A DNA stretch of 20,148 nt from Methylococcales bacterium (GTDB taxonomy: Bacteria > Pseudomonadota > Gammaproteobacteria > Methylococcales > Methylomonadaceae), in the NCBI GenBank assembly GCA_009692395.1, contig SHZG01000016.1:1-20148 (forward strand), read 5' to 3'. The stretch's first letter is position 1, and every line of letters begins with the position of its first letter. The notes beneath the pieces are model-generated. The model had not been told where the DNA came from. It did not search any database and saw only the letters and a list, made by a program, of their open reading frames with translations. This document shows positions 7,161 to 14,275 of this stretch, piece by piece. The position numbers and the translations under genes were made by a program.

Positions 7161-8362
7161 TATTCATTTAGCGATTTAACTACCCATTGACTAGGTTGTT
7201 TATTATGTTTTTCTGTCCATAGTGCCAAGAATCCTGAGGGCGTTGAAACAACACGCGGGTGTGTCGCCATAATACCTGTGACGGATAAGCGTTTTGGTGC
7301 AGACCAAGTAACGCCGCCATTGTGCGACTCGGCAGAAAAAATACTCGCGCCGTCTGGTTCGCGTTCATCCCAAATCATAGCGATTTGTTGTTTATGAACG
7401 GCAATATTACTATGACTAGCTAGATTCCCAACCGCGTGTGGCGTACTCCATGTTTTGCCGTTGTCAGTAGAGCGCAACGTGTATAAACCCGCTTTGCCCT
7501 CAACACCTGTCCACACCGTGCTATATAAAGCATTGTCTTCGCTAATCGCTAAGCCACCGCCAATATGCGGACAGCCTTCAAATTGCCAATTAAACTCGCC
7601 CACTGTGCTGGTACGCCGCCACGTTACGCCATGATCAGATGATTGCATCAATGCCATGTCACGCGGTTTCATGTCCCGATACAGGATGTTTAATTCACCT
7701 GACGGCGATACTGCCAGCGTATTCCAACAACAAGAACACGTTGAATCATCCAATTTTTGGCTGGCTTGCCAATGTTCACCCTTATCAATGGAACGAGCAT
7801 AACGCAAACTTTGATAGCCGTTTTCCTCAGGATCAGCTAACCAAACTGCATGAAAAATGCCTTGTTTATCGGCAATCACATCAATATGAGCTTGGTCGCC
7901 GTTATTATCAACGGCAGGATTTGTGCCTGTGTGCCATGTTTTACCGCCGTCATGTGAATAACGACTGACCATCGCACCCATGCTGGGAAACTCGCCTCTG
8001 GTTTGCCAGATAGCGACTAAATTATCACCGCTCGCGGCAAGCTGCACATCATTGCCACGCACAGCGATAGGATTGCTGTCGGTCTCGACATCTACCGCTG
8101 AACTCCACTGTTGACCACCATCCTCAGAAAATAAATAACGGACTACGGTTCGGTTAGTTTTATCTGCGGATTTGCCTGCTACCAGCACGTAAATTATGTC
8201 ATCATGAGTGGTCACATCGAAACTGATAACGTCCTGCAAACCTGAGGACGATGTTAGATTAATCATCATATTGTCGTGGGCTACAGATTGACTGTTAATA
8301 CAAGCCGTCAACAACAAAGTAACGCCAATAATCAGCGTGAAAAAATAAGAAATTAGGTACAT
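7160..8362 (-). CDS. Asp-box (BNR) beta-propeller lipoprotein with CSCC motif
   Basis: The 400-residue product begins with a lipoprotein signal (LLLTAC, Cys21) and carries six Asp boxes of the form S-x-D/N-x-G-x-x-W, near residues 79, 136, 191, 242, 298 and 346, giving a six-bladed propeller like sialidases. The arginine triad and other catalytic residues of true sialidases are not evident, so enzymatic sialidase function is doubtful. Between blades there are Cys209, Cys211 and Cys212 (STCSCCWNTL), YRDMKPRDMA, and Cys264-Pro-His266 (FEGCPHIGGG). These Cys/His positions could bind metal. It faces the copC cluster side across a MITE-like element and is divergent from the FGE-like gene. The function is not known. 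Confidence 0.8.
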   Translation of the reverse strand: MYLISYFFTLIIGVTLLLTACINSQSVAHDNMMINLTSSSGLQDVISFDVTTHDDIIYVLVAGKSADKTNRTVVRYLFSEDGGQQWSSAVDVETDSNPIAVRGNDVQLAASGDNLVAIWQTRGEFPSMGAMVSRYSHDGGKTWHTGTNPAVDNNGDQAHIDVIADKQGIFHAVWLADPEENGYQSLRYARSIDKGEHWQASQKLDDSTCSCCWNTLAVSPSGELNILYRDMKPRDMALMQSSDHGVTWRRTSTVGEFNWQFEGCPHIGGGLAISEDNALYSTVWTGVEGKAGLYTLRSTDNGKTWSTPHAVGNLASHSNIAVHKQQIAMIWDEREPDGASIFSAESHNGGVTWSAPKRLSVTGIMATHPRVVSTPSGFLALWTEKHNKQPSQWVVKSLNE

Positions 8363-8390
8363 AGTTCGTCACTATAAAATGCGATTGAAC

Positions 8391-8407
8391 CAGCCTAAAG
8401 CAGGCTG
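8391..8407. promoter_or_regulatory. Inverted repeat in the divergent intergenic region
   Basis: CAGCCT and AGGCTG flank AAAGC. This lies between the divergent lipoprotein and FGE-like genes and could be an operator for both or a small dispersed hairpin. I see no strong promoter hexamers around it. Confidence 0.3.
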
Positions 8408-8495
8408 ATGATTTAGTGTAACATTATTAATGAATCGGCTTAATTGTAGTAGTAGTATTAGCGCGTTGAATTCACACACAAAATGGGGAGATATC

Positions 8496-9266
8496 ATGAA
8501 AATTAATAACATAATAAAAATAGTTTTAACCTGCACAGTGTATAGTCAAACGGTGCAAGCGGTTGATTACCAATCGTTTGCAGGTATTCGTTTTGTCAAA
8601 ATAAACGCTGGCTGTTTTTTGATGGGGCAAGAGACGGAGCTGAAAGAAAGTAGTCCCGTTGAATTACCGCAACATCGGGTGTGCATTGAAAAACCTTTTT
8701 ATCTGGGTGAAACCGAGGTAACTCAAAAACAATGGGAAGATGTCATGGGTAGTAATCCCAGCAAATATAAAGGGCTTTATAAGCCAGTGGAAAAAGTAAG
8801 CTGGGATGATGCGCAAGCATTGATTAAGCGATTAAATGAGCAAGAAGGAAGTAATGCTTTTCGCTTACCCACTGAAGCAGAATGGGAGTATGCCGTCCGA
8901 GCAGGTAGCACTACGCTATATTCTTACGGTAATAATCCCAAGAATCTAGTTGATTATGCGTGGTTTGGTAATGAAGGCTATCACGGTACTAGCAAAGAAG
9001 TGGGTACTAAAAAGCCCAATGAATGGGGCTTACAAGATATGCACGGCAATGTCTGGGAATGGGTTCAAGATTGGTATGATCCTAATTATTACCATAATAG
9101 CCCTGAAAAAGACCCAAAAGGTCCTGATTCAGGTCAATTCCGTGTCTATCGCGGTGGTAGTTGGGTGGGTAAGGCGGTAAATTTACGCTCATCTTTACGG
9201 TATAGCGGCTTACCTGTTAGTCGTACTAGCGATATTGGTTTTCGCTTGTTACGCGAAATTGAGTAA
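8496..9266 (+). CDS. Secreted FGE/SUMF1-domain protein without catalytic cysteines
   Basis: From the ATG at 8496, which follows GGGGAG at 8485-8490, the product is 256 residues with a signal peptide (MKINNIIKIVLTCTVYSQ, cleavage near VQA). It is followed by one complete formylglycine-generating-enzyme domain (PF03781): GCFLMG (39-44), LGETEVTQKQWEDVMG, PVEKVSWDDA, RLPTEAEWEYAVRAGS (123-138), DMHGNVWEWVQDWY (181-194), YRGGSW (218-223) and DIGFRLL. True FGE uses two cysteines shortly before the final GFR segment; here that stretch reads NLRSSLRYSGLP with none. It therefore probably does not oxidise sulfatase cysteine. A longer frame from 8430 would put 22 residues ahead of the signal peptide and is less likely. 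Confidence 0.87.
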   Translation: MKINNIIKIVLTCTVYSQTVQAVDYQSFAGIRFVKINAGCFLMGQETELKESSPVELPQHRVCIEKPFYLGETEVTQKQWEDVMGSNPSKYKGLYKPVEKVSWDDAQALIKRLNEQEGSNAFRLPTEAEWEYAVRAGSTTLYSYGNNPKNLVDYAWFGNEGYHGTSKEVGTKKPNEWGLQDMHGNVWEWVQDWYDPNYYHNSPEKDPKGPDSGQFRVYRGGSWVGKAVNLRSSLRYSGLPVSRTSDIGFRLLREIE

Positions 9267-9349
9267 TTCTAATAAAAAAAATATGGTATTTTTGCTTAAT
9301 AAAGTACCGAAATAGCAATAATGTTTAAGGCATTTTAACGCATCATCTG

Positions 9350-9358
9350 TGTTAGAAT
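9350..9358 (+). promoter_or_regulatory. Extended -10 box upstream of the first small secreted protein
   Basis: TGT followed by TAGAAT forms an extended -10 with a leader of about 100 bases before the ATG at 9467. A very similar TGG-TAGAAT precedes the paralogue. A second candidate, TTGACC (9401-9406) with TATAGT (9422-9427), has only a 15-base spacer. Confidence 0.4.
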
Positions 9359-9466
9359 AGCTCTAGCAATAGTCATTACATTTTAGTTAAATGTCTTTTG
9401 TTGACCACTTTAAAATTTAAATATAGTGGATGTTAATTTTCACTCAGCCACACAAAGGATCACAAT

Positions 9467-9865
9467 ATGAAATTATTGAAAAAAATCGCAGTTGCTATTG
9501 TCATGACCGCATCAATGACTGCTATATCTTCTACAGCTTATGCTGCTGAAGCACACAAAGATTTAAACGCTACCGTTCAAGCAGCTGCTAAAAACACTGA
9601 AGCATCATTATTAGAAGCTAAAGGATTACTGGAGAAAGGTGGCAATACTGGCGAACAAATCCAGACTGCCCTGAACAATGCACGTCAATCAGTCAAAGAA
9701 TTTCGCTATGAGCAAACAGAGCGTTCACGTCAAAAAATGAATGACAAAATCAGATCAGCTCGTGAAGCATTCATGAAAAATGACAATACAAAAGCATTGG
9801 CAGATGTTAATGATGCATTGGTTATTTATGCAGAAATGAAAAAAATCTACGACGCAGCTCACTAA
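9467..9865 (+). CDS. Small secreted alpha-helical protein, paralogue 1
   Basis: The 132-residue product has a clear signal peptide (MKLLKKIAVAIVMTASM, cleavage near AYA|AEAH). The mature chain of about 105 residues is Ala, Lys, Gln and Asn rich, cysteine-free and predicted to be almost all helix, with amphipathic repeats (ASLLEAKGLLEKG, IQTALNNARQSVKEF, MNDKIRSAREAFMKND, ALADVNDALVIYAEMKK). I do not recognise a named family. The C-terminal half aligns with the next gene: R-x-K-(M/V)-N-x-K-x-x-x-A-R and a following D-A-x-x-x-Y. AAGGA at 9455-9459 is the ribosome binding site. The two genes are separately promoted tandem duplicates. Confidence 0.85.
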   Translation: MKLLKKIAVAIVMTASMTAISSTAYAAEAHKDLNATVQAAAKNTEASLLEAKGLLEKGGNTGEQIQTALNNARQSVKEFRYEQTERSRQKMNDKIRSAREAFMKNDNTKALADVNDALVIYAEMKKIYDAAH

Positions 9866-9935
9866 TAACAAGTTAGCCCGTTATTAATTAAACAGCTAAT
9901 TACCTTACTAACAAATTGATAATTTCAAAATGTGG

Positions 9936-9941
9936 TAGAAT
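9936..9941 (+). promoter_or_regulatory. Extended -10 box upstream of paralogue 2
   Basis: TAGAAT preceded by TGG (9933-9935), with TTGATA at 9916-9921 as a poor-spacing -35. It resembles the element before paralogue 1, so both genes may respond to the same signal. The leader is about 70 bases. Confidence 0.4.
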
Positions 9942-10019
9942 CTTCATTGGTAGGCTACATACTATAAAAAAATGGTTTGCCAATACACTTCAATAAAAAT
10001 AACTTGAGGATTTAGAAAC

Positions 10020-10406
10020 ATGAAAACCTTAAAAAAAATCGCTTTGGCTTTATGTATTGCTGCTTCTCTGGGTGCAGTTTCAACGTCAGTAATGGCTGAA
10101 GGCGATTCAGGTCGTATTACTTATGCACCTGCTGATGCAATTGACATGGTCGCAAATAAAATTGGTAATGCTATTGAAGCACTGACAAAAGGCGAAGACG
10201 CTGCGAAAGTTGACGCTCTTATCAAAGACACATTGGATGCAGGTAAAGAAATCAATGCTAATGACAGAGTATTTGCAGCACGTGACAAAGTAAACACTAA
10301 AGTAAAAAATGCTCGTAAACTTTTGAAAGATGGCTCTACGCAAGAAGCTGAAGCTCTGTTAAGAGATGCTCAAAAAGGCTACTTGGCACTGAAAGGCTTA
10401 ATCTAA
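10020..10406 (+). CDS. Small secreted alpha-helical protein, paralogue 2
   Basis: The 128-residue product starts MKTLKKIALALCIAASLG with cleavage near VMA|EGDS. The mature part is helical and charged: AIDMVANKIGNAIEAL, KVDALIKDTLDAGKEI, then RDKVNTKVKNARKLLKDG and AEALLRDAQKGYLALKGL. The last 45 residues align with paralogue 1 through the R-x-K-V-N-x-K-x-x-x-A-R core. There is no cysteine in the mature chain. GAGGA at 10006-10010 precedes the ATG. The function is unknown; the fold could be a periplasmic helical bundle such as a chaperone or ligand-binding protein. A terminator follows at 10539-10574. Confidence 0.85.
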   Translation: MKTLKKIALALCIAASLGAVSTSVMAEGDSGRITYAPADAIDMVANKIGNAIEALTKGEDAAKVDALIKDTLDAGKEINANDRVFAARDKVNTKVKNARKLLKDGSTQEAEALLRDAQKGYLALKGLI

Positions 10407-10508
10407 AGCTGTATCCTGCTCTAAATATATGAGTAGTGCTTCAAAAGAACCTGATGGGAAAAATAGTTATTTAGCTTAGTCAACCATTCGATTAGCTTTA
10501 ACTTTTTA

Positions 10509-10524
10509 GGTATAACTTTATACC
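10509..10524. promoter_or_regulatory. Perfect 7-bp inverted repeat GGTATAA-CT-TTATACC
   Basis: A perfect dyad with a two-base centre in the 306-base gap between paralogue 2 and the next gene. It is AT-rich, lies just before the terminator and could be a repressor site or chance symmetry. The rest of this gap contains the terminator, a promoter candidate at 10661-10689, and otherwise nothing I can support. Confidence 0.3.
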
Positions 10525-10538
10525 GCTAGCCAAAGGGT

Positions 10539-10574
10539 TAAAAACCTCGTTACTTGTAGTAGCGAGGTTTTTTT
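10539..10574 (+). terminator. Rho-independent terminator after paralogue 2
   Basis: AAAAACCTCG, an inner TTAC, a short loop, then GTAG and CGAGGTTTTTTT form a GC-containing stem with one mismatch and a U-run. It lies about 130 bases past the stop at 10406. Confidence 0.75.
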
Positions 10575-10660
10575 ATGTCCAGTCACTCACCCCTATCACT
10601 ATTAGAGCTTACCTATCTGCTTGGCTTCTGGTATATTCAAAACCCAGCTTCATCGTGAGC

Positions 10661-10689
10661 TGCACAGATTTATTTTCTGTGACTATAAT
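10661..10689 (+). promoter_or_regulatory. Promoter of the membrane-anchored protein with internal dyad
   Basis: TGCACA (10661-10666) and TATAAT (10684-10689) are separated by 17 bases. CACAGA (10663-10668) and TCTGTG (10676-10681) form an inverted repeat within the promoter, where a repressor could act. A purine-rich ribosome binding site follows at 10696-10707. Confidence 0.5.
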
Positions 10690-10712
10690 AAATTTAGAGG
10701 AGGAGGGTTGTC

Positions 10713-11165
10713 ATGACCGAAGTATTGTTTGTATTAACTGTAATTTATGTTGCTTATGTTCTTTATGTTGTCAACACTAACAAAAAAGCAATAGTCAAAT
10801 CTATAACGCCAGTGCCAGCGGCAGAACCTGAAAAACAGGCAGTCTCCGTAGAGCAGCTGCCCATTGAACCCGTTCCTAAAAAGAAGCCCGCAAAAACACT
10901 CAATACCGAAATACCAAAATCCGTTAAATCAACAACCACTAAACAGCCGACAGCGACCAAAAAGGGCTTAAAAGACCCTAAAACAGGTGATATCGCAACC
11001 ACCTACAGCAATTATATTTTTACCAAACGCTGGATAAAAGAAGCCCTAGTGTCGGAAGGTTTGCTGGAAAAAGTCTATAAAAATCATGAATTAACTGCTG
11101 AAGTTGAGGCATCCATCAAAGTAGCGATAGCTAAACTTGAAACGATGGCGCAATACCAAGTTTAA
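10713..11165 (+). CDS. Membrane-anchored protein with Lys/Pro linker, unknown function
   Basis: The 150-residue product has one transmembrane helix at residues 4-21 (VLFVLTVIYVAYVLYVV), a linker of about 70 residues rich in Pro, Lys and Thr (PVPKKKPAKT, STTTKQPTATKK), and a small helical C-terminal domain (TKRWIKEALVSEGLLEKVYK, then ELTAEVEASIKVAIAKLE). The layout suggests a domain held at a distance from the inner membrane, with either side possible; the short N-terminus before the helix and basic residues after it favour a cytoplasmic C-terminus. A very strong ribosome binding site (AGAGGAGGAGGG) precedes the start. Its stop overlaps the convergent pilR stop. I do not recognise the family. 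Confidence 0.75.
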   Translation: MTEVLFVLTVIYVAYVLYVVNTNKKAIVKSITPVPAAEPEKQAVSVEQLPIEPVPKKKPAKTLNTEIPKSVKSTTTKQPTATKKGLKDPKTGDIATTYSNYIFTKRWIKEALVSEGLLEKVYKNHELTAEVEASIKVAIAKLETMAQYQV

Positions 11166-12538
11166 TCTTTGTCATCTAAATTAAGCCGTTTCAATCGATA
11201 GCGAAAAGATCGAAAAGACAGCCCCAGTTGTTTAGCTGCCGCTGTCTTATTCCATCTATTTTCTTCCAATGCTCGGGTGAGCATCGTCTTTTCTATTTTT
11301 TCTAGGTAGTCTTCCAGAGAACTTTCAGCAGGATTAAATAAGGTAGAAACGCCATTATTCGATAGGTCGCTCATTCTATTACTCATGACAGTATTCATTG
11401 GGAGATTTAAATCTTTCAGCTCTATACGATCACCTTCATAAAGTGCTAAGGCTCTTTCCATAATATTTTCAAGTTCACGCACATTACCTGGAAAATCATA
11501 GTGCTGGAGTGCAACTAACGCAGTATTTGATAATGTCGGTTTATTCAGCGTACTAGCCCCTATCAGCTTAGCTAAAATATGTTCTATCAGTTCAGGCAGG
11601 TCTTCGGGTCTTTCGCGGAGTGAAGGAACATGAAGATCAATAACATTAATCCGATAATATAAATCTTGTCTAAACGTCCCTGCCAACACCATATCATTAA
11701 GATTTTGATGGGTGGCACTGAGCAAACGAATATCAACAGGAACTTCTCGGCTGTCACCCACGGGACGGATTTTTTTCTCTTGCAAAGCGCGGAGTAATTT
11801 AACTTGTAACGACAACGGCAAATCAGCCACCTCATCAAGAAATAATGTGCCGCCTTCTGCCGCTTGAAACAAACCTTGTTTATCGCTAGACGCGCCCGTA
11901 AAACTGCCTTTTTTATGCCCAAAAAATTCGCTTTCCATTAGTTCTAATGGAATCGCGCCACAGTTAATAGCAACAAAAAGATGCGCATTCCGCGCACTTT
12001 GACGGTGAATTAACTTAGCCACTAATTCTTTACCCGCGCCCGATTCACCGCTGATATAAATGGGAGCTTGACTGAGTGCTAGTTTATTTATTCGTCCGCG
12101 AATCTCACGCATAACGGGCGAATCCCCTAACAAGATATGGCGGGTTCGACGATCTCCAGTAACGCGTGGTACGGTTGTTTTTAAAGCACTATTAACAAGT
12201 TGCCGTAATATCAACAAATCAACAGGCTTAGAAATAAAATCGAACGCGCCTTTTTTCATCGCCAAAATAGCCGTATCCATGTTGCCATGCGCGGTAATAA
12301 CAGCGACTGGCATTGATTCAGGCATTTCTTGTATCAAATCAACCAGTTCTAAGCCATTACCATCAGGTAATTTCATATCCGTCAGACAAAGATCAAACTG
12401 CTCTTGTTGTAATAAGGCTTTGGCAGAACTGACATCTGTAGCACAAAGAGTGTCCATAGACATTCTGTTCAGGGTAATTTCTAACAGCTCACGAATATCA
12501 GGTTCGTCATCTACAATCAGTACCAGTGGATTTTTCAT
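11162..12538 (-). CDS. pilR: Sigma-54-dependent response regulator, PilR type
   Basis: The 458-residue NtrC-class regulator has a receiver domain with acidic pocket VDDEPD and phospho-acceptor Asp54 (LTDMKLPDG), and an AAA+ domain with Walker A GESGAGKE (164-171), sigma-54 contact loop GSFTGA (211-216) and Walker B TLFLDEV (231-237). A C-terminal Fis-type helix-turn-helix ends in AAAKQLGLSFRSFRYRLKRL. PilR activates transcription of the major type IV pilin from a -24/-12 promoter. The pilS partner lies directly upstream and the genes overlap by four bases (ATGA), which supports the name over other NtrC-like regulators. No pilin gene is in the window. Confidence 0.92.
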   Translation of the reverse strand: MKNPLVLIVDDEPDIRELLEITLNRMSMDTLCATDVSSAKALLQQEQFDLCLTDMKLPDGNGLELVDLIQEMPESMPVAVITAHGNMDTAILAMKKGAFDFISKPVDLLILRQLVNSALKTTVPRVTGDRRTRHILLGDSPVMREIRGRINKLALSQAPIYISGESGAGKELVAKLIHRQSARNAHLFVAINCGAIPLELMESEFFGHKKGSFTGASSDKQGLFQAAEGGTLFLDEVADLPLSLQVKLLRALQEKKIRPVGDSREVPVDIRLLSATHQNLNDMVLAGTFRQDLYYRINVIDLHVPSLRERPEDLPELIEHILAKLIGASTLNKPTLSNTALVALQHYDFPGNVRELENIMERALALYEGDRIELKDLNLPMNTVMSNRMSDLSNNGVSTLFNPAESSLEDYLEKIEKTMLTRALEENRWNKTAAAKQLGLSFRSFRYRLKRLNLDDKD

Positions 12539-14169
12539 CTTTCGATTAAGGTATGGTTGGCATTAAATAAGCACAGTCGAAAACAACTGTTATTTTCATC
12601 AGTGACATAATAAATCAATTTTGCCTGATTTAGCTCAGCTAATTCTCTTGAGATATACAGTCCTAAGCCTGTTCCGCTAGCCGATGTGGTAAAAAAAGGT
12701 TCGAAAAGGTGGCGTAGATGTTCACGGCTCACCCCTAAACCGTTATCAATAACATAAATACAAGGAGTCTGTTTTAGCATTCGTGTTTGTAACTTAATAG
12801 CCCCTGCTTCTGGCTGACCATATTTCAGGGCGTTCTGACACAGATTATCCATAATTTGTTTTAAGTGACTGGGATCGATACAAACAAACAGTGGTTCATT
12901 GCTTGTTACTAAAGTGAAAGCATCAGCCGCTATATCCTGCTCACTCATAAAATTTTTCAAATACCTATCACACCATAAGTTTAAGTCAATTTTTTCCCGT
13001 CTTGAATCCTTACGGCGAGACAACTGCAAAATATCTTCAATGATGTGATTAACCCGCGCGGCGTTGATTTGAATGATATGCGTCAGGCGGACATCTTGAG
13101 CGGGTAAATCTGAATTTTCTGAAAGCAACTGCCCAGCATGATTAATCGCACTGAGGGGATTGCGTATTTCGTGGGCAATACTCGCGGTTAATCGCCCTAA
13201 TGAAGCTAACTTGCTTTGTTGAACGCGTTGATTATAAAGCGAACCATATTCAAAAGTAATCATATAGAAAAATTTATGCCCTGTAGGTAAGCGTGTAAAA
13301 CGAACATGAACATCCGACTGATCCGCTACCTGCAACACTAAAAAATCCTGTTCGTTATTCGCTAACCACGCTAGAAAACCCGTTTCTAACACCACAGAAA
13401 TATCACTCAATTTAAGCGGCAAATTGACTAAATTCATTAACCGTAACACTGCCTCATTCGCCAATTGAATAATTTGTTGCTGATTGGCAATCATAATGCC
13501 TGACTGTAGATGCTGGATAATATATTGGTTAAGCTCCTCTAAATTAGAGATAACGGCTTGTTGCTGATTACTCACCTGTAACATTTGTTCGCTACGCTTT
13601 GCCAGTACAAAGGACAGTAAAGAAATGGTAAAAAATGAAGCCCCTAGCATTCCCGCATAAAAATAAGCATAAGGCGTTATATCAAAACTATTCATGTAAC
13701 TAGCGTAAAGCTGTTCAGCCAACACGGCTACACTTGCCAACGCAGCAAAAAACATCGCACAACGACCACCAATTAATAATCCGCCTGACGCAATAGAGAC
13801 GGCAAGCAAAACGCCGATACCACTGCTAATGCCACCATAAGCATGCATAATCAGCGTTAAAATAATAATATCGGTGATAATTAATAATTGTGCTTGAATG
13901 GTATAGCTGGTCAAGCGTCCCATAATACACACGGCTGATATAATCGAAAGCATTAAATAGCACTGGCTGCTGTAGGTAAATAAGGGGCTATGATCGATGC
14001 TCAGTAACGAAGAACCTGTCTGCGTGTAAAATAAAGAGATAAACAGTGTCGCTAAGGTCAGTCGATAAGCTAAAAAAACTTTCAACAACATCCAAGCTTG
14101 CTGAGCAGGAATACCATAATCTTTAGACAGTGGGCAAGGATAAATAATCTCAGGGTTTTTTTCAGTCAT
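12535..14169 (-). CDS. pilS: Membrane histidine kinase, PilS type
   Basis: The 544-residue sensor has about six N-terminal transmembrane helices (residues 30-190), a PAS-like domain (about 205-310), the dimerisation and phospho-acceptor box SIAHEIRNPLSAINHAG with His333, and an HATPase domain with N-box NLCQNALKYG, G1 DNGLGVS, F-box LFEPFFTT and G2 GTGLGLYISRELA. This six-helix plus PAS plus kinase layout is that of PilS, which senses inner-membrane pilin and phosphorylates PilR. It is divergent from sucC; the 106-base gap between them presumably holds both promoters, though I could not place a good -35. Confidence 0.92.
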   Translation of the reverse strand: MTEKNPEIIYPCPLSKDYGIPAQQAWMLLKVFLAYRLTLATLFISLFYTQTGSSLLSIDHSPLFTYSSQCYLMLSIISAVCIMGRLTSYTIQAQLLIITDIIILTLIMHAYGGISSGIGVLLAVSIASGGLLIGGRCAMFFAALASVAVLAEQLYASYMNSFDITPYAYFYAGMLGASFFTISLLSFVLAKRSEQMLQVSNQQQAVISNLEELNQYIIQHLQSGIMIANQQQIIQLANEAVLRLMNLVNLPLKLSDISVVLETGFLAWLANNEQDFLVLQVADQSDVHVRFTRLPTGHKFFYMITFEYGSLYNQRVQQSKLASLGRLTASIAHEIRNPLSAINHAGQLLSENSDLPAQDVRLTHIIQINAARVNHIIEDILQLSRRKDSRREKIDLNLWCDRYLKNFMSEQDIAADAFTLVTSNEPLFVCIDPSHLKQIMDNLCQNALKYGQPEAGAIKLQTRMLKQTPCIYVIDNGLGVSREHLRHLFEPFFTTSASGTGLGLYISRELAELNQAKLIYYVTDENNSCFRLCLFNANHTLIER

Positions 14170-14275
14170 AAGTGCTTTAAGGATAGCGTTTTACAGGGAC
14201 TTGGTTAGAATGCTCGCAATAATAGCATCATAATAAAAACTTTAAACCCAACCGTTAGTTAATGAGGAGTTATCA

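Noticed and set aside
7639..7968. Plus-strand frame of 109 codons
   Set aside because: It is a shadow of the Asp-box lipoprotein gene, without a start signal or recognisable domain.
7160..8362. Functional sialidase
   Set aside because: The Asp boxes only define the fold; the catalytic arginine triad, Tyr/Glu pair and Asp of sialidases are not evident.
8430..8495. Longer start for the FGE-like gene
   Set aside because: The ATG at 8496 has GGGGAG upstream and starts directly at the signal peptide; the earlier one has neither.
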